Counted from the first letter of the stretch, positions 7,256-15,410 are shown. The stretch: 24,930 bases of DNA from Porphyromonadaceae bacterium UBA4259 (GCA_002396125.1 DGWL01000031.1:1-24930); one strand, 5' to 3'. The notes: a model not told the origin generated them from the letters alone. A program made the numbers and translations.

Positions 7256-8953
7256 TCAATCGGTTGTGAGCTTGCGGTAGCGCACGCGGGTGGGTTCTTC
7301 TTTGCCCAGGCGCTTGAGTTTGTTTTCCTCATATTCTGAGTAAGACCCCTCGAAGAAGAACACGTTGCTGTCGCCCTCAAATGCAAGGATGTGGGTGCAG
7401 ATACGGTCGAGGAACCAGCGGTCGTGACTGATAACCACAGCGCATCCGGCAAAGTCGTCGAGACCTTCCTCAAGCGCCCGCAGGGTGTTCACGTCAATAT
7501 CGTTGGTGGGCTCATCAAGCAGTAGCACGTTGCCTTCCTCCTTGAGCGCCAGAGCCAGTTGCAAGCGATTGCGCTCACCACCACTCAGCACACCGCACTT
7601 CTTTTGCTGGTCAACACCCGAGAAATTAAATCGCGACAGGTAGGCACGCGCGTTCACATCTCGACCTCCCATGCGCAACAACTCCACTCCGCCCGAAATG
7701 ACCTCATAGACAGTCTTGTCGGGGTCGATACTAGTGTGCTGCTGATCGACGTAAACAGCCTTCACCGTCTCACCCACCTCAAAGGTGCCGCTGTCGGGCT
7801 TCTCCAATCCCATTATAAGGCGGAAAAGCGTGGTTTTTCCGGCGCCGTTAGGACCTATCACTCCCACGATACCGTTGGGTGGCAGCATGAAGTTGAGGTC
7901 GTCGAAGAGCAACTTGTCGCCAAAGGCCTTAGCCACATGTTGTGCCTCAATAACCTTGTTTCCCAAGCGCGGGCCATTGGGAATGAAGATTTCGAGTTTC
8001 TCTTCCTTTTCCTTCACGGTCTCATTGAGTAACTTGTCATAGCTGTTAAGACGCGCCTTGCCCTTGGCTTGGCGGGCTTTGGGCGCCATGCGCACCCATT
8101 CCAACTCGCGTTGCAGAGTTTTGCGACGCTTGCTCTCGGTCTTCTCCTCTTGAGCCATTCGCATGGTTTTTTGCTCCAGCCAGCTACTGTAGTTGCCTCG
8201 CCAGGGAATGCCCTCACCACGGTCAAGTTCAAGAATCCAGCCAGCCACATGGTCGAGGAAGTAGCGGTCGTGAGTCACAGCAATCACTGTGCCTTCATAT
8301 TGCTGCAAGTGCTGTTCCAGCCAGTCAATCGACTCGGCATCCAGGTGGTTGGTAGGCTCATCAAGCAGCAACACGTCGGGCTTCTGCAATAGCAGTCGGC
8401 ACAATGCCACTCGACGTCGCTCACCACCACTCAGGTGCTCGGTGAGCTGGTCGCCCTCGGGGCAACGCAGCGCGTCCATGGCACGCTCCAGCCGGCTATC
8501 AAGGTTCCAGGCATCGGTTGCGTCGATAACATCCTGCAACTCAGCCTGCCTTGCAAACAACTCATTCATCTTGTTCTCATCTTCGTAATACTCGGGCAAG
8601 CCAAACTTTTGATTGATAGCCTCATACTCTGCAAGAGCGTCAACGATGTGTTGCACACCTTCCTGCACCACCTCTTTAACAGTCTTGGTAGGGTCGAGTT
8701 GAGGGTCTTGGGGCAGATAGCCCACACTGTAGCCGGGAGCGAACACCACCTCACCTTGATATTGCGTCTCAATGCCGGCTATGATTTTCATCAACGTTGA
8801 CTTACCGGCACCATTAAGACCAATGATACCAATCTTGGCGCCATAGAAGAATGAAAGATAGATGTTCTTGAGAATCTGCTTCTGGTTTTGCTGAATTGTT
8901 TTACTCACCCCCACCATTGAGAAGATGATTTTTTTGTCGTCGACTGTTGCCAT
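7256..8953 (-). CDS. ettA: ABC-F translational throttle protein EttA
   Basis: This 565-residue cytoplasmic ABC-F ATPase binds the ribosomal E site and gates entry into elongation according to energy state. Two ABC domains are complete. The first has Walker A GLNGAGKST (45-53), signature LSGGERRR (174-181) and Walker B LLLDEP (195-200, Glu199). The second has GPNGAGKTT (367-375), LSGGERNR (456-463) and LLLDEP (477-482, Glu481). Between them is a charged linker (about 255-325) with the EttA-type P-site tRNA interaction motif, including RELEWVR and KGKARL. There is no membrane domain. GIPWRGNYSSWLEQK is nearly identical to E. coli EttA, which separates it from Uup and antibiotic-resistance ABC-F proteins. 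It is the last gene of a three-gene reverse-strand operon and is preceded, one base before the ATG, by a heptanucleotide repeat array. Confidence 0.95.
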   Translation of the reverse strand: MATVDDKKIIFSMVGVSKTIQQNQKQILKNIYLSFFYGAKIGIIGLNGAGKSTLMKIIAGIETQYQGEVVFAPGYSVGYLPQDPQLDPTKTVKEVVQEGVQHIVDALAEYEAINQKFGLPEYYEDENKMNELFARQAELQDVIDATDAWNLDSRLERAMDALRCPEGDQLTEHLSGGERRRVALCRLLLQKPDVLLLDEPTNHLDAESIDWLEQHLQQYEGTVIAVTHDRYFLDHVAGWILELDRGEGIPWRGNYSSWLEQKTMRMAQEEKTESKRRKTLQRELEWVRMAPKARQAKGKARLNSYDKLLNETVKEKEEKLEIFIPNGPRLGNKVIEAQHVAKAFGDKLLFDDLNFMLPPNGIVGVIGPNGAGKTTLFRLIMGLEKPDSGTFEVGETVKAVYVDQQHTSIDPDKTVYEVISGGVELLRMGGRDVNARAYLSRFNFSGVDQQKKCGVLSGGERNRLQLALALKEEGNVLLLDEPTNDIDVNTLRALEEGLDDFAGCAVVISHDRWFLDRICTHILAFEGDSNVFFFEGSYSEYEENKLKRLGKEEPTRVRYRKLTTD

Positions 8954-8954
8954 A

Positions 8955-9032
8955 GTTGTAAGTTGTCAGTTATCAGTTGTCAGTTATCAGTCAGTTGTCA
9001 GTCAGTTGTCAGTTGTCGGTTGTCGGTTATCA
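8955..9032. repeat. Degenerate heptanucleotide tandem repeat in the ettA leader
   Basis: Ten heptamers of the form GTT(G/A)TC(A/G) or one-base variants run head to tail, broken by two GTCA tetramers at 8990-8993 and 9001-9004. The tetramers look like heptamers that lost three bases. The array fills nearly the whole spacer between the metallo-hydrolase stop and the ettA start, so it occupies the region used for ribosome loading on the ettA message. Confidence 0.9.
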
Positions 9033-9036
9033 GTAT

Positions 9037-9801
9037 TTATACATTAATCTCCAGTCCGTCGTAGGCTAACATCACACCATCGGGTAGAATATTCTCCACT
9101 TGTGCATGGCAACCTATCTGGTGGCTCATGTGAATGAGCACGGCACGGCCTGGATTTATTTGCTCTATCAATCTCAAGGCTTGCGTTAGTGACAGATGAG
9201 AGAGATGCTCTTCAATGCGCAAGGCATTTATCACCAGCAATGGCACGCCATGTAGGCGCTCCACCTGTGCCGGGTCGATAGTCTTGCAATCGGTGATATA
9301 GGCAAGCGGCCCCATTCTGAAACCCAAGATTGGCAATTTATAATGCATTACCGGGATGGGTTCTACTGTCACACCGGCGCAGTTGAATGTATCACGGTCA
9401 TTAATCTCAACCAGGCTGAAATGCGGCACTCCAGGATAAGGATGCTCGGCAAAGCAGTAAGCCAACCTGCATTGCAAGGCATCAATAACATCACCACGAG
9501 CAAAGATGGGCACATCCTGAAATCCTCGCAGTTCCTCAAGTCCACCAATGTGATCGTAATGAATGTGAGTAATGAGAATAGCATCAAGCTTGGGGCATCC
9601 CACGCTCATGTACTGCTGGCGAAAGTCGGGGCCACAGTCAATCAGGATGTTCTTGCCACAGTAATGCACCAGCGCCGATTGGCGCAAACGCTTATCACGC
9701 GGGTCGGTTGACCGGCACACAGGGCAATTACAACCCAGCTGTGGCACTCCTGTGCTGGTGCCACTACCCAATATTGTTATTGAAAGATTCACGTTGTCCA
9801 T
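9037..9801 (-). CDS. PhnP-like MBL-fold metallo-hydrolase
   Basis: This 254-residue cytoplasmic metallo-beta-lactamase-fold hydrolase has the zinc-binding motif THIHYDH (His79, His81, Asp83, His84). The N-terminus LGSGTSTGVPQLGCNCPVC (11-29) carries a Cys cluster like that of PhnP, the phosphoribosyl cyclic-phosphate phosphodiesterase. Further likely metal ligands are His153 (PVMHYK), Asp170 (YITDCK) and His in IHMSHQ near the C-terminus. It resembles a family common in Bacteroidota annotated only as an MBL-fold hydrolase. No other phn gene is nearby, so phosphonate breakdown is not implied. The gene starts seven bases after the upstream lipoprotein stop and precedes ettA, so the three form an operon. 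Confidence 0.85.
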   Translation of the reverse strand: MDNVNLSITILGSGTSTGVPQLGCNCPVCRSTDPRDKRLRQSALVHYCGKNILIDCGPDFRQQYMSVGCPKLDAILITHIHYDHIGGLEELRGFQDVPIFARGDVIDALQCRLAYCFAEHPYPGVPHFSLVEINDRDTFNCAGVTVEPIPVMHYKLPILGFRMGPLAYITDCKTIDPAQVERLHGVPLLVINALRIEEHLSHLSLTQALRLIEQINPGRAVLIHMSHQIGCHAQVENILPDGVMLAYDGLEINV

Positions 9802-9808
9802 GTCGATG

Positions 9809-10735
9809 TTATCGATATTCTTTCAGCACTCCGTCAACAAAAAAGAGATAGCGCCCACCATCGTAGTACCAATACTCACGCAATCCGCCCTGGTCGGGCA
9901 GTTGCGTCACATTCTTGGGCGAGCCCATGGCCAGGCGGCATTCCTCCTTGGTCATACCCTCGGCCACATTGCCATCAACGATGCGCTGCCACGTCTCGTC
10001 GGTAATGCGAGGATACTGCTTGCGCACATCGGTCATGGAGAACAATGCGTCGAAATCGCGACCCGAGATTGAACCTCCCTCGGTAGTCATCCACAATGTG
10101 GCCTCGTTGTCGCCATCGCGAAACTCCACCATGAGCGGATAAATGTCGTTGCCGGGCTTTACCGCAGTTATAACGACAGGCACAAACTTGCGACCGCCAG
10201 CCTTATAGTTACCTGCACCGTCGAACCACACCGAGGTTTTAACCCACACCGTCTTGCCCACAAGCTGGCGGGCATAGTGCTCAACCATGTCATCATCAAC
10301 AAGGAACGGGATTGCAAACGACGGGCGGCTGGCATCGGCAAGCGACTTGCCTGTTGAGCACACCAAGCGAAGGCTGTCGCACATGAAAACCACATCAACC
10401 ACCTCGCTGTTGTCAACACGGCGGCGTGTTCCATGACTCACATAGCTGAGACGCTTGCCTCGCAGTTGCAGGCTGTCGAGATTATAGCTGGGCGACGGCT
10501 GGAAGATAAATGCAGCACGGTCATCAACCACCCAGAACCCTTTGCCCTCACGCCAAGCCGGCAACGAGTCGTGATAGGGAGTGAGCGCCGTCTCATGCCT
10601 GCCACGTTCCATCTCTTGGATGGCACGCTCCACGTCGCGGTCGGTAATCTTCTTGGTGTTCTCCACTCCGGTGAAGCAACCGCTCATGAGCAGAGTCAAC
10701 ACCAGTATAACACCAATATATAATATTTGCTTCAT
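9809..10735 (-). CDS. Lipoprotein with BamE/SmpA-like C-terminal segment
   Basis: This 308-residue lipoprotein begins with a signal peptide whose lipobox LMSGC places the acylated Cys at residue 20. The middle part is a beta-rich soluble domain I cannot name. The last ~50 residues (GMTKEECRLAMGSPKNV, YWYYDGGRYLFFVDGVL) resemble the SmpA/OmlA fold of BamE: Gly-Met-Thr plus an acidic start, a Gly-x-Pro turn, then a Trp/Tyr-rich strand. A longer frame starts at 10762, but a TAACTTTG promoter box overlaps that ATG. The start at 10735 gives a normal signal peptide and is preferred. The gene heads the operon with the metallo-hydrolase and ettA. A BamE-type structural role at the outer membrane is a weak inference. 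Confidence 0.75.
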   Translation of the reverse strand: MKQILYIGVILVLTLLMSGCFTGVENTKKITDRDVERAIQEMERGRHETALTPYHDSLPAWREGKGFWVVDDRAAFIFQPSPSYNLDSLQLRGKRLSYVSHGTRRRVDNSEVVDVVFMCDSLRLVCSTGKSLADASRPSFAIPFLVDDDMVEHYARQLVGKTVWVKTSVWFDGAGNYKAGGRKFVPVVITAVKPGNDIYPLMVEFRDGDNEATLWMTTEGGSISGRDFDALFSMTDVRKQYPRITDETWQRIVDGNVAEGMTKEECRLAMGSPKNVTQLPDQGGLREYWYYDGGRYLFFVDGVLKEYR

Positions 10736-10759
10736 GCGGCTTTTCACAATTTTATTCCA

Positions 10760-10790
10760 CAAAGTTAATCCATTCTCATGCTAATTACAA
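10760..10790 (-). promoter_or_regulatory. Promoter of the lipoprotein/metallo-hydrolase/ettA operon
   Basis: On the reverse strand TTG (10790-10788) precedes TAACTTTG (10767-10760) by 20 bases, matching the Bacteroidota consensus. It overlaps an upstream in-frame ATG at 10762-10760 and so fixes the start codon of the first gene at 10735. Confidence 0.75.
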
Positions 10791-10832
10791 CAGCCATAGC
10801 ATGATTTTTGGCTTTTTTATAACAAAAACTGA

Positions 10833-10857
10833 TTTTTTGAAAAGTTTTTTCAAAAAA
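10833..10857. repeat. A/T-rich 11-bp inverted repeat upstream of udp
   Basis: TTTTTTGAAAA (10833-10843) is followed after three bases by its exact complement TTTTCAAAAAA (10847-10857). It lies in the divergent intergenic region, about 38 bases before the -7 box of udp. It could be an operator, an UP-like element or only a low-complexity hairpin. Confidence 0.6.
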
Positions 10858-10894
10858 AGACTTATGTGAGGCCCACACTTTTAAATAAAATGCT

Positions 10895-10902
10895 TAACTT
10901 TG
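10895..10902 (+). promoter_or_regulatory. -7 promoter box of udp
   Basis: TAACTTTG matches the Bacteroidota -7 consensus TAnnTTTG and lies 52 bases before the udp start. I do not see a convincing -33 TTTG at the expected distance, so this is a partial promoter call. Confidence 0.55.
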
Positions 10903-10954
10903 CTTTTTGATACTTTTAACAACAGCAGTATAAACTCAAAAAACGCTATAAATT

Positions 10955-11839
10955 ATGTCGCAAAAATTCATTCCCGATTCCGAGATGATCATCAATGACG
11001 ATGGTTCAATCTTCCACATCCACCTCAAGCCCGAGCAATTGGCCGACAACATCATCATTTGCGGCGACCCTGGGCGAGTAAACATGATTGCATCCTACTT
11101 CGACACCAAGGACTTTGAAGTTTCAAGCCGTGAGTTCCACACCATTGGCGGAACCTACAATGGCAAACCCATCATGGCATTGTCGCATGGCATTGGCGGT
11201 GACAACATCGACATCGTTGTTACAGAGCTCGATGCTCTGGCCAACGTTGACTTCTCCACTCGCACCGTCAAGCCCGAGCACCGCACGCTCAACATCGTGC
11301 GCATAGGCACTAGCGGCGGTCTTCAGCCTTATGTGCCCGTTGGCACCCCTGTAATTGCAAGCAAGGCACTGGGATTTGATGGCGTGATGAACTACTATGC
11401 CGGCCGCAATGAAGCTTGCGACCTGGAGTTTGAACGCCAGTTCTGCGAGTTTGTAAAATGGAATCCTCTTTTCTGCAAACCCTATGTTGTTGAAGCCGAC
11501 CCCTCGCTGGTTGAGAAGATTGGCCGCGACGACATGGTGCGTGGTTACACCATCTCGGCCGTTGGATTCTATGGCCCACAAGGCCGCGAGGTGCGCTTGC
11601 CACTTGCCGAGCCTGAACTCAACAAGCGCATCGAGGAATTTGAATATGAGGGTGGACACATCACCAACTATGAGATGGAGGGTGCTGCCTTGCAAGGTCT
11701 TGCCAAGCTCATGGGTCACCGTGCCATCACCATCTGCTCCATCATAGCCAACCGCGTGGCAACTGTTGCCAACCCTAACTATAAGACTGCTGTCAACGAC
11801 CTGGTAAAGATCGTTCTTGAGCGACTCATGGCAGATTAA
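10955..11839 (+). CDS. udp: Uridine phosphorylase family nucleoside phosphorylase
   Basis: This 294-residue cytoplasmic enzyme of the PNP/UDP phosphorylase superfamily cleaves uridine (or a related nucleoside) with phosphate to base and ribose-1-phosphate, in nucleoside salvage. The visible motifs are GDPGRV (37-42, phosphate loop), RIGTSGGL (116-123) and NYEMEGAAL (238-246, ribose-binding Met/Glu). The sequence HGIGG and the C-terminal CSIIANR segment are also typical. The length is somewhat longer than E. coli Udp, as is usual for the Bacteroidota group. It stands alone, with its own -7 box and terminator. Uridine is the most likely substrate, but purine or methylthioadenosine specificity is not excluded by sequence alone. 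Confidence 0.88.
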   Translation: MSQKFIPDSEMIINDDGSIFHIHLKPEQLADNIIICGDPGRVNMIASYFDTKDFEVSSREFHTIGGTYNGKPIMALSHGIGGDNIDIVVTELDALANVDFSTRTVKPEHRTLNIVRIGTSGGLQPYVPVGTPVIASKALGFDGVMNYYAGRNEACDLEFERQFCEFVKWNPLFCKPYVVEADPSLVEKIGRDDMVRGYTISAVGFYGPQGREVRLPLAEPELNKRIEEFEYEGGHITNYEMEGAALQGLAKLMGHRAITICSIIANRVATVANPNYKTAVNDLVKIVLERLMAD

Positions 11840-11863
11840 CCCTCACATTATTTAAAACAATAT

Positions 11864-11904
11864 AAAAAGCGGCTTCACTCTTTAACCGGTGCGGCCGCTT
11901 TTTT
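11864..11904 (+). terminator. Intrinsic terminator after udp
   Basis: AAAAAGCGGC (11864-11873) pairs with GCCGCTTTTT (11894-11903) around a 20-base loop, followed by a T-run. It lies 25 bases after the udp stop. Confidence 0.8.
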
Positions 11905-11975
11905 CACACAACATTAACCACTCAAGTGTAACAACATCGTAACCCCTAAAATTTCTTTTTTTGTCACACTCAGAA

Positions 11976-11983
11976 TACCTTTG
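11976..11983 (+). promoter_or_regulatory. -7 promoter box of the Na/Pi cotransporter gene
   Basis: TACCTTTG exactly matches the pattern TAnnTTTG and lies 41 bases before the start codon at 12025. The expected -33 position is T-rich without a clear TTG. A TTTG at 11960-11963 is only 12 bases away, which is too close. Confidence 0.55.
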
Positions 11984-12024
11984 CACCAAGAAAATAACAA
12001 CCATTTTTTTCTTAAACATTTTGA

Positions 12025-13716
12025 ATGATTAATACATCCAACTATTTTTTGCTGGCATTTGAGTTGCTGGGTTCACTAGGACTACTGATCTTTGGCATGA
12101 AGATGATGAGCGACTCGTTACAGAAACTTGCCGGCCCCCAGTTACGCCACATTCTGGCGCGAATCACCTCCAACCGTTTTTCAGGAATTTTAGCAGGCAC
12201 ATTCATCACCTGCGCCGTGCAGTCTTCATCGGCAACGACGGTGATGACTGTATCGTTTGTCAGCGCAGGGTTGCTCACTCTTTCACAAGCCATTTCGGTC
12301 ATCATGGGTGCCAACATTGGCACCACTCTCACGGCATGGATCATGTCGCTGGGCTATAATGTCGACCTCACGGTGGTGGTCTTCCCGGCCTTCTTCTTTG
12401 GGCTGCTACTCATTTATAACAAGCGCTTCAGGTTTGCCGGCGACTTGCTCTATGGCACTGCCTTTGTATTTTTCTCACTTGTGCTGCTTAGCGCCACCGG
12501 CAAGGCAATGGATCTTGAACACAACGAGACTGTGATTAATTTCTTCTCCTCGTTCGACACCAGCAGCTATTCCACTATTCTCATTTTCCTGGCACTGGGC
12601 ACGATAATCACCTGCGTGGTGCAATCATCGGCAGCTGTGATGGCAATCACCATCCTGCTGTGCTCAACCGGAGTTCTACCCATCAACATGGGTCTTGCAC
12701 TGGTAATGGGCGAGAACATCGGCACTACTGCCACAGCCAACATTGCCGCCCTAGGTGCCGGCACTCAAGCTAGGCGTGCAGCTCTTGCACACTTGCTGTT
12801 TAACTTGATAGGCGTCACATGGGTATTGTGCCTTTTCTACCCCTTTGTTGACCTAGTGTGCCACTTAGCGGGCTACGACAGCAGCAATCCAGCTCAGCAG
12901 ACCAGCATTCCCATTGTTCTTGCCACTTTCCACACTTGCTTCAACGTGACCAACACCGCCCTTCTCATTGGCTTTGTGCCACAAATCGAGCGACTGGTGT
13001 GCTGGCTGTTGCCTGAGCACAAAGAGGAGGAAGCTGAAGACGGATTCAAGCTCAAGTATCTGCACTCCAACCTCATGAAGACGCCCGAAATCATGGTGCT
13101 CCAGGCTCAAAAGGAGACTACCCTTTTCGCGCAAAAGACTCAGGACATGTTTGGACTCGTGCGCCAGCTGCTCAACGAGAAAAAGACAGGCAAGCGCGAG
13201 CAGCTAATCAGCGAGATTGAGAAACAGGAGGACATAGCCGACAAGACCGAGATTGGCATCGCACGCTACCTTGAACACATCAGCGACGACCACCTGTCGA
13301 GCGAAACCAAGAACCTGGTGCGTGCCTTGTTGCGTGAAATCAGCGAGCTGGAGAGCATAGCCGACTCATGCTATAACATGTCGCGGCAACTCAAGCGACA
13401 GATGGAGAGTGGAAAGGAATTCACCGACGACCAGTACCACCAGTTGCAGGCAATGACCATCTTCACCAACGATGCCCTTACCCAGATGAACGTGGTGATG
13501 TCGGGGCACGTGGAGGACCACACAATCGACGAGAGCTACCGCATCGAAAACATGATCAATCTCATGTGCAAGCGACTCAAGGAAGATAACATCAAGGCTG
13601 TTGACGAACACAAATATGACTACTCTATTGGTACCATGTACACCGACATTGTGAAAGAATGCGAAAAACTTGGAGACTATATTATTAATGTAATGCAAGC
13701 GAGATTTGGAAAATAG
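12025..13716 (+). CDS. Na+/phosphate cotransporter (NptA/YjbB type) with C-terminal PhoU domain
   Basis: This 563-residue inner-membrane protein has about eight or more membrane helices in residues 8-330. It carries the two inverted repeat signatures of type II Na/Pi cotransporters: VQSSSATT (65-72) and VQSSAAVM (199-206), each followed by a GANIGTT or GENIGTT motif (95-101, 229-235). Residues about 350-560 form a soluble helical PhoU-like domain with long amphipathic helices. It would import (or, as reported for E. coli YjbB, export) phosphate with sodium. Immediately downstream lies a PhoB/PhoR-like two-component pair with its own promoter, which ties the locus to phosphate homeostasis. The direction of transport cannot be decided from sequence. 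Confidence 0.92.
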   Translation: MINTSNYFLLAFELLGSLGLLIFGMKMMSDSLQKLAGPQLRHILARITSNRFSGILAGTFITCAVQSSSATTVMTVSFVSAGLLTLSQAISVIMGANIGTTLTAWIMSLGYNVDLTVVVFPAFFFGLLLIYNKRFRFAGDLLYGTAFVFFSLVLLSATGKAMDLEHNETVINFFSSFDTSSYSTILIFLALGTIITCVVQSSAAVMAITILLCSTGVLPINMGLALVMGENIGTTATANIAALGAGTQARRAALAHLLFNLIGVTWVLCLFYPFVDLVCHLAGYDSSNPAQQTSIPIVLATFHTCFNVTNTALLIGFVPQIERLVCWLLPEHKEEEAEDGFKLKYLHSNLMKTPEIMVLQAQKETTLFAQKTQDMFGLVRQLLNEKKTGKREQLISEIEKQEDIADKTEIGIARYLEHISDDHLSSETKNLVRALLREISELESIADSCYNMSRQLKRQMESGKEFTDDQYHQLQAMTIFTNDALTQMNVVMSGHVEDHTIDESYRIENMINLMCKRLKEDNIKAVDEHKYDYSIGTMYTDIVKECEKLGDYIINVMQARFGK

Positions 13717-13748
13717 TTGCACTATTCTAATTTTTTTTATTAATTTTG
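13717..13748 (+). promoter_or_regulatory. Promoter of the PhoB/PhoR-like pair
   Basis: TTG at 13717-13719 (immediately after the transporter stop) and TAATTTTG at 13741-13748 are 21 bases apart, a good Bacteroidota promoter. A TTG in frame with the regulator at 13746 lies inside the -7 box, so translation must begin at the ATG at 13767, giving a leader of only about a dozen bases. Confidence 0.7.
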
Positions 13749-13766
13749 ACAAAATTTAGTCACACA

Positions 13767-14450
13767 ATGACAAAATTTACAATTCTCATAGTTGACGATG
13801 ACATCGACTTGTGCGAGATTTTGAGTTTCAATCTCTCGACACAAGGCTATAATGTGCATGTGGCACACTCGGCTCTCGACTCCCTCAAGCTCATCAACAA
13901 CGGCATCGACCTCATCCTTCTTGACGTGATGATGCCGGGAATGAGCGGCTTTGAGTTTGCCCGGGTGCTTAAGGACGACTCCGTGTGGTCAAGCATCCCC
14001 ATCATTTTCCTCACAGCCAAGGACACCGAGGGCGATATGCTGCAAGGATTTAATCTTGGCGCCGATGACTACATTGCCAAGCCTTTCTCAATCAAAGAAG
14101 TGATGGCTAGAGTGAAGGCTGTGCTTAACCGCACTCACAAGAACGAACCCCAACCGCTCCACCACTTGGCCTACGAGGGTCTTGTGATTGACACAACAGC
14201 CAAGACCGTTACCATCGACAACGAGCCCACTCAGCTCACCAAAACCGAGCTTGAATTATTGCTGTTCCTGCTTTCGCATCGTGGTCAAGTGTTCTCGCGC
14301 GAGGAGTTACTAGAAAATGTGTGGCCCAACAATGTGGTAGTGACTCTGCGCACCGTTGATGTCAACATCACCAGGCTAAGAAAAAAAATGGGACAATATG
14401 CATCCCACATCATCACAAAAACAGGCTACGGCTACAGTTTTGAGATATGA
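13767..14450 (+). CDS. OmpR/PhoB-family response regulator
   Basis: This 227-residue DNA-binding regulator has an N-terminal receiver domain (about 3-118). It holds the acidic pocket DDD (10-12), the phosphoacceptor Asp53 (LLLDVMMPG), Thr83 (FLTAKD) and Lys105 (IAKPF). A linker leads to a C-terminal winged-helix domain (about 128-226) containing LTKTELELL, SREELL and the TVDVNITRLRKKMG recognition-helix region. It overlaps the downstream histidine kinase by four bases (ATGA), so the two are a cognate pair. The neighbouring Na/Pi cotransporter with a PhoU tail makes a PhoB-like phosphate role plausible, but the sequence does not prove it. The start at 13767 is chosen because the upstream TTG lies in the promoter. 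Confidence 0.9.
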   Translation: MTKFTILIVDDDIDLCEILSFNLSTQGYNVHVAHSALDSLKLINNGIDLILLDVMMPGMSGFEFARVLKDDSVWSSIPIIFLTAKDTEGDMLQGFNLGADDYIAKPFSIKEVMARVKAVLNRTHKNEPQPLHHLAYEGLVIDTTAKTVTIDNEPTQLTKTELELLLFLLSHRGQVFSREELLENVWPNNVVVTLRTVDVNITRLRKKMGQYASHIITKTGYGYSFEI

Positions 14451-15367
14451 AAAAATTGACCGAGGGAAAACGTGTGTGGATAAGCGTGATGGCAGCCTTC
14501 CTGGTCTACGCCGTCGTTTTCATCCTCTTTGACGACTACGACCGCAAGTGGATTGAACCCATCGACGATGTGAGCGACTGGCATCTCATGCTCTTTGCCG
14601 TGGTTGTGATGCTGGTGCTGGGTTATGTGCTTTACAAATACTGCAAGCGCATGGACGAGCGCATCAAGGAAGAGCAGGACATGAAACAGCGTCTCATGAG
14701 GCGGCAACTAACCCAAAACATTGCTCACGAGTTGAAGACTCCTGTCGCCAGCATTATGGGCTATACCGAGACTCTGCTCACCAATCCCGACATCCCCACT
14801 GAAACCAAGCGACGCTTTGTAGAGCGAACCGGCGTACAGGCCCAGCGACTCACCTCGCTACTCAACGACCTCTCAATTCTTAACCGTGTTGATTATGCGC
14901 CTCACGTGATAGCAATGGAGCGGGTCGACGTGTCGCAACTGGTTGCCGATGTGACGCAAGACGTGGCAATCAGCCTTGAGAAGAAGCACATGACACTTGA
15001 AAACTGCTTGCCCGAGGGTATTGTGGTTAACGGCAATGAAATGCTCATCTACAGCATCTTCAGCAACCTCATCGACAACTCTATTAACTATGCCGGCGAG
15101 GGTACCACAATAAAGATTCTCGCCAACGAGAGCGACACGCATTGGAATTTCACCTACAGCGACAATGGCGTGGGAGTCGATGACGAGCATCTGGAACGAC
15201 TCTTCGAACGTTTCTACCGCGTGGACAAGGGACGTAGCCGCTCAATGGGCGGCACGGGCCTGGGTCTTGCCATCGTTAAAAATGCCGTCATCCAGCACAA
15301 GGGCTCAATCACAGTCAATAAAACGCCCCAAGGCGGCCTGCAATTCATCTTCTCTCTAAAGAAATAG
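14447..15367 (+). CDS. PhoR-like sensor histidine kinase with minimal extracytoplasmic domain
   Basis: This 306-residue inner-membrane kinase has two membrane helices (about 10-29 and 46-65) separated by only ~16 residues, so it has no sizeable periplasmic sensor. No HAMP or PAS domain is evident: a charged coiled stretch (66-88) runs straight into the HisKA domain, with phosphoacceptor His94 in NIAHELKTPV. The HATPase domain has the N box NLIDNS (207-212), G1 DNGVGV (239-244) and G2 GGTGLGL (268-274). It presumably phosphorylates the overlapping upstream regulator. Input may therefore come from a partner, for example the PhoU domain of the adjacent phosphate transporter, as happens with PhoR, PhoU and Pst in E. 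coli. That link is inference. Confidence 0.9.
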   Translation: MKKLTEGKRVWISVMAAFLVYAVVFILFDDYDRKWIEPIDDVSDWHLMLFAVVVMLVLGYVLYKYCKRMDERIKEEQDMKQRLMRRQLTQNIAHELKTPVASIMGYTETLLTNPDIPTETKRRFVERTGVQAQRLTSLLNDLSILNRVDYAPHVIAMERVDVSQLVADVTQDVAISLEKKHMTLENCLPEGIVVNGNEMLIYSIFSNLIDNSINYAGEGTTIKILANESDTHWNFTYSDNGVGVDDEHLERLFERFYRVDKGRSRSMGGTGLGLAIVKNAVIQHKGSITVNKTPQGGLQFIFSLKK

Positions 15368-15410
15368 GTAGAGACAAAACAAGTTTCTTCACCATCTCCA
15401 ATAACAATTC

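Noticed and set aside
8955..9032. CRISPR-like array before ettA
   Set aside because: Units are seven bases with no spacers, so it is a simple tandem repeat.
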